From: Ectocarpus siliculosus
Lineage: Eukaryota > Sar > Phaeophyceae > Ectocarpales > Ectocarpaceae
Length of the DNA: 10,394 nucleotides
Reading direction: 5' to 3'
Assembly: GCA_000310025.1 (NCBI GenBank)
Contig: FN649730.1
Coordinates: 276,589-286,982, forward strand
In this document: positions 8,795 through 10,394 of the stretch, in pieces
Layout of the letters: each line of letters begins with the position of its first letter
Position numbering within the stretch: the stretch's first letter is position 1
The notes under the pieces: model-generated
The model's input: only the letters and a program-made list of their open reading frames with translations
What the model was told of the DNA's origin: nothing
Databases searched by the model: none
Position numbers and translations under genes: made by a program

Positions 8795-8874
8795 TGACCG
8801 AAGTGGGATTTGAACCCACGCTCTTTCGAACTAGGGCCTAAACCTAGCGCCTTAGACCACTCGGCCATTCGGTC
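8795..8874 (-). tRNA. tRNA-Leu (anticodon TAG)
   Basis: On the minus strand this is an 80-base class II tRNA. The acceptor GACCGAA pairs perfectly with TTCGGTC, followed by discriminator A at 8795. The anticodon stem CTAGG/CCTAG encloses TTTAGGC, with TAG at 8838-8840, reading CTA and possibly other CTN codons by wobble. The variable arm TTCGAAAGAGC and T arm GTGGG-TTCAAAT-CCCAC are intact. No CCA and no intron are encoded. About 66 of 80 bases match the AAG gene at 8257, and the two point toward each other. Confidence 0.95.
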
Positions 8875-10394
8875 GATTTGATGTATTTCTGGAAAAATGT
8901 TTATCTTATGAATGTTACCAATAGCGATAACCATCAACGACTGTTCGCCGCGTACGTTTGCAAACCGTGCGTTCTCATTTTGTTTTTGCTTGAAGCAGGC
9001 GCGAGTGGGTGACAAGGTCGGACCCTCTTATACACGTCATGCAGGGGCGTTCCTCACACTTTCCTTCTTCTGTAATCGCTCGATCAACTCTAACTAATGA
9101 GGCAAGTGTTGTGGAAAAAAAGAACGGATCGTGACGATGATGATTGATGCCGATTGTGGCTACCTGCTGCTGCTGCCGATGATCCCCTCATGTGGAGGTG
9201 AATGGACAATCACATCTTGCCAAAATACGCGCGCTCACAGTGTGAAAGGTCGAGAACGAACAATTTCGAAATCAAAAGCGAGCTCTGATTGGTTGAGGGT
9301 AAGAGCAAGTGTAGCCCTTCTTGTCTGTTTGGTTGGGTTTGTTTCCAGAGCGAAGGACCTACCTACTTTTTGTCGAAGCCAAGATTTTTTTTTGCTTTTC
9401 CTGGTCAACAGAGCCGATTTTTTCCTTTTTTCGAACGTCGACGGTATGTGCGTGTACGACTTCCACATGGACGGCCAGATGTTAACGTATGCGGGGGGGT
9501 GACGGCGAGTCTTCAATAACAAAAGCTGAACCATTCAGGCTTGGATCTTGTTGTGTGCTGGGGTGTGCTGGGGTGGGGTGGAATAGAGGGCTCCGACGTG
9601 AGATTCATACATACGCATGCATGCATATATTATATATATGCAAGAGTTCCATAACAGCAGTTGGTTGGAATGGAAGGGTGGGGTCGCAAAACGAATGACT
9701 GTGATTAGAGGTAATAAGTTTCGCTGATAGGCTTCAAGTGCCATTATCGACAGGAAAAGCTGAAAAAACAACGGAACGGACTAGAACGGCCGAAAGAAAG
9801 ACGCAAGGGATTGGTGTTGAAATATATACGCTGTTCACGTCACCTTGTGTTCGAGCCACTTTCAAGTTTTCGAGCTGTGCTCTAACACGCATCATCTCAG
9901 AATGACGACCACCTGGACGACAACGTCTCGCGTGGATGCATAATACTGCCGTTGTTGTTTTTCGATTGGTCGCACACAGAACGCTTTTTGCTTGGTGACC
10001 TTATCAACTACTTTCAACATAGCCACAACGCAGAATAACTGATTGGACACCACAAAACACATCAAACCGACAAAAAATTAAGGGCAAGTCTACAATACAG
10101 TGCAAAGTCCCCGCACGATGGGGAACAGCGAAAAAGAAAAAAAAAATGCAACACTCAAACGTCCCAGTATCTTGTCAAAAACGCCAGTGGTGTCGTGTGC
10201 TATTAATAATACCCCTCTCGCCACCAGGCTTGAACATGGAAGAAAACATGCTCGAGTAGACCTCACTCCGGTACAAAAAACAAGCACCGCCCCAAGCACC
10301 AACTACTACGCCGAGTCACAAAACAGAGCTTAATGCCTCCTGTTGAATCAACCTCTCAGTATCCCCGCCGACCCACTCCCCCACCCCTACCACC
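8875..10394. other. Right-hand 1.5 kb without a supportable gene
   Basis: Open frames of 60-120 codons (for example 9131-9502 +) have no recognisable content. From about 9700 to the end the + strand is A/C-rich, the mirror of the G/T-rich stretch at 5300-6600. This might be the 3' UTR of a minus-strand gene entering from the right, but that is only a guess. The extreme right end is C-rich. Confidence 0.4.
9622..9642. repeat. AT-rich palindrome
   Basis: TGCATATAT (9622-9630) pairs with ATATATGCA (9634-9642) around three bases. It follows overlapping GCATGC repeats. It could form a cruciform but has no evident function. Confidence 0.7.

Noticed and set aside
8632-9015. 127-codon minus-strand frame
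   Set aside because: It runs straight through the tRNA-Leu(TAG) gene.
9131-9502. 123-codon + frame ending in VDGMCVYDFHMDGQ
   Set aside because: The short end looks protein-like, but the rest is T-rich noise with no domain and an internal GTATGT donor-like site; not enough to call a gene.
1-10394. CRISPR arrays, insertion sequences, bacterial operons or viral genes
   Set aside because: I found no regularly spaced repeats with unique spacers, no transposase or reverse transcriptase motifs, and no recognisable viral genes.

Overview
The window looks like nuclear DNA of a eukaryote. It has a protein gene split by five GT-AG introns, two tRNA genes without an encoded CCA end, no bacterial-style gene packing, and many homopolymer runs and microsatellites. 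Exons are GC-rich, introns are T/GT-rich, and the non-coding stretches are long. This style fits a stramenopile, most like a brown alga. That placement is inference from composition and gene structure; no sequence search was run.

Layout. At 74-3316 (+) lies the 3' part of a type IV P-type ATPase (P4-ATPase, phospholipid flippase) gene in six exons. It covers the last two membrane helices and a long cytosolic tail ending in a GFAFS motif, which matches the (G/A)(Y/F)AFS autoinhibitory motif of P4-ATPases. The remaining roughly three quarters of the protein lies left of the window. The gene's last intron (844 bp) holds a 200-bp MITE-like element with 21-bp terminal inverted repeats.

After about 1 kb without a recognisable gene comes an ORF at 4286-5044 (+). 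It encodes an Ala/Gly/Asp-rich, probably disordered protein with 26-residue tandem repeats and no known function. The next 3.2 kb (5045-8256) has no supportable gene. Its left half is G/T-rich on the + strand and could be a long 3' UTR, or simply intergenic.

At 8257-8336 (+) and 8795-8874 (-) are two convergent, related tRNA-Leu genes, with anticodons AAG and TAG. Each has a Pol III T-run terminator. The last 1.5 kb shows no supportable gene; its far right end is A/C-rich on the + strand.

There is no sign that these genes work together; they look like ordinary unlinked neighbours. I see no novel multi-gene system. The observations most worth following are the flippase tail, the MITE-like intron insertion, the 26-residue repeat protein and the tRNA-Leu pair.
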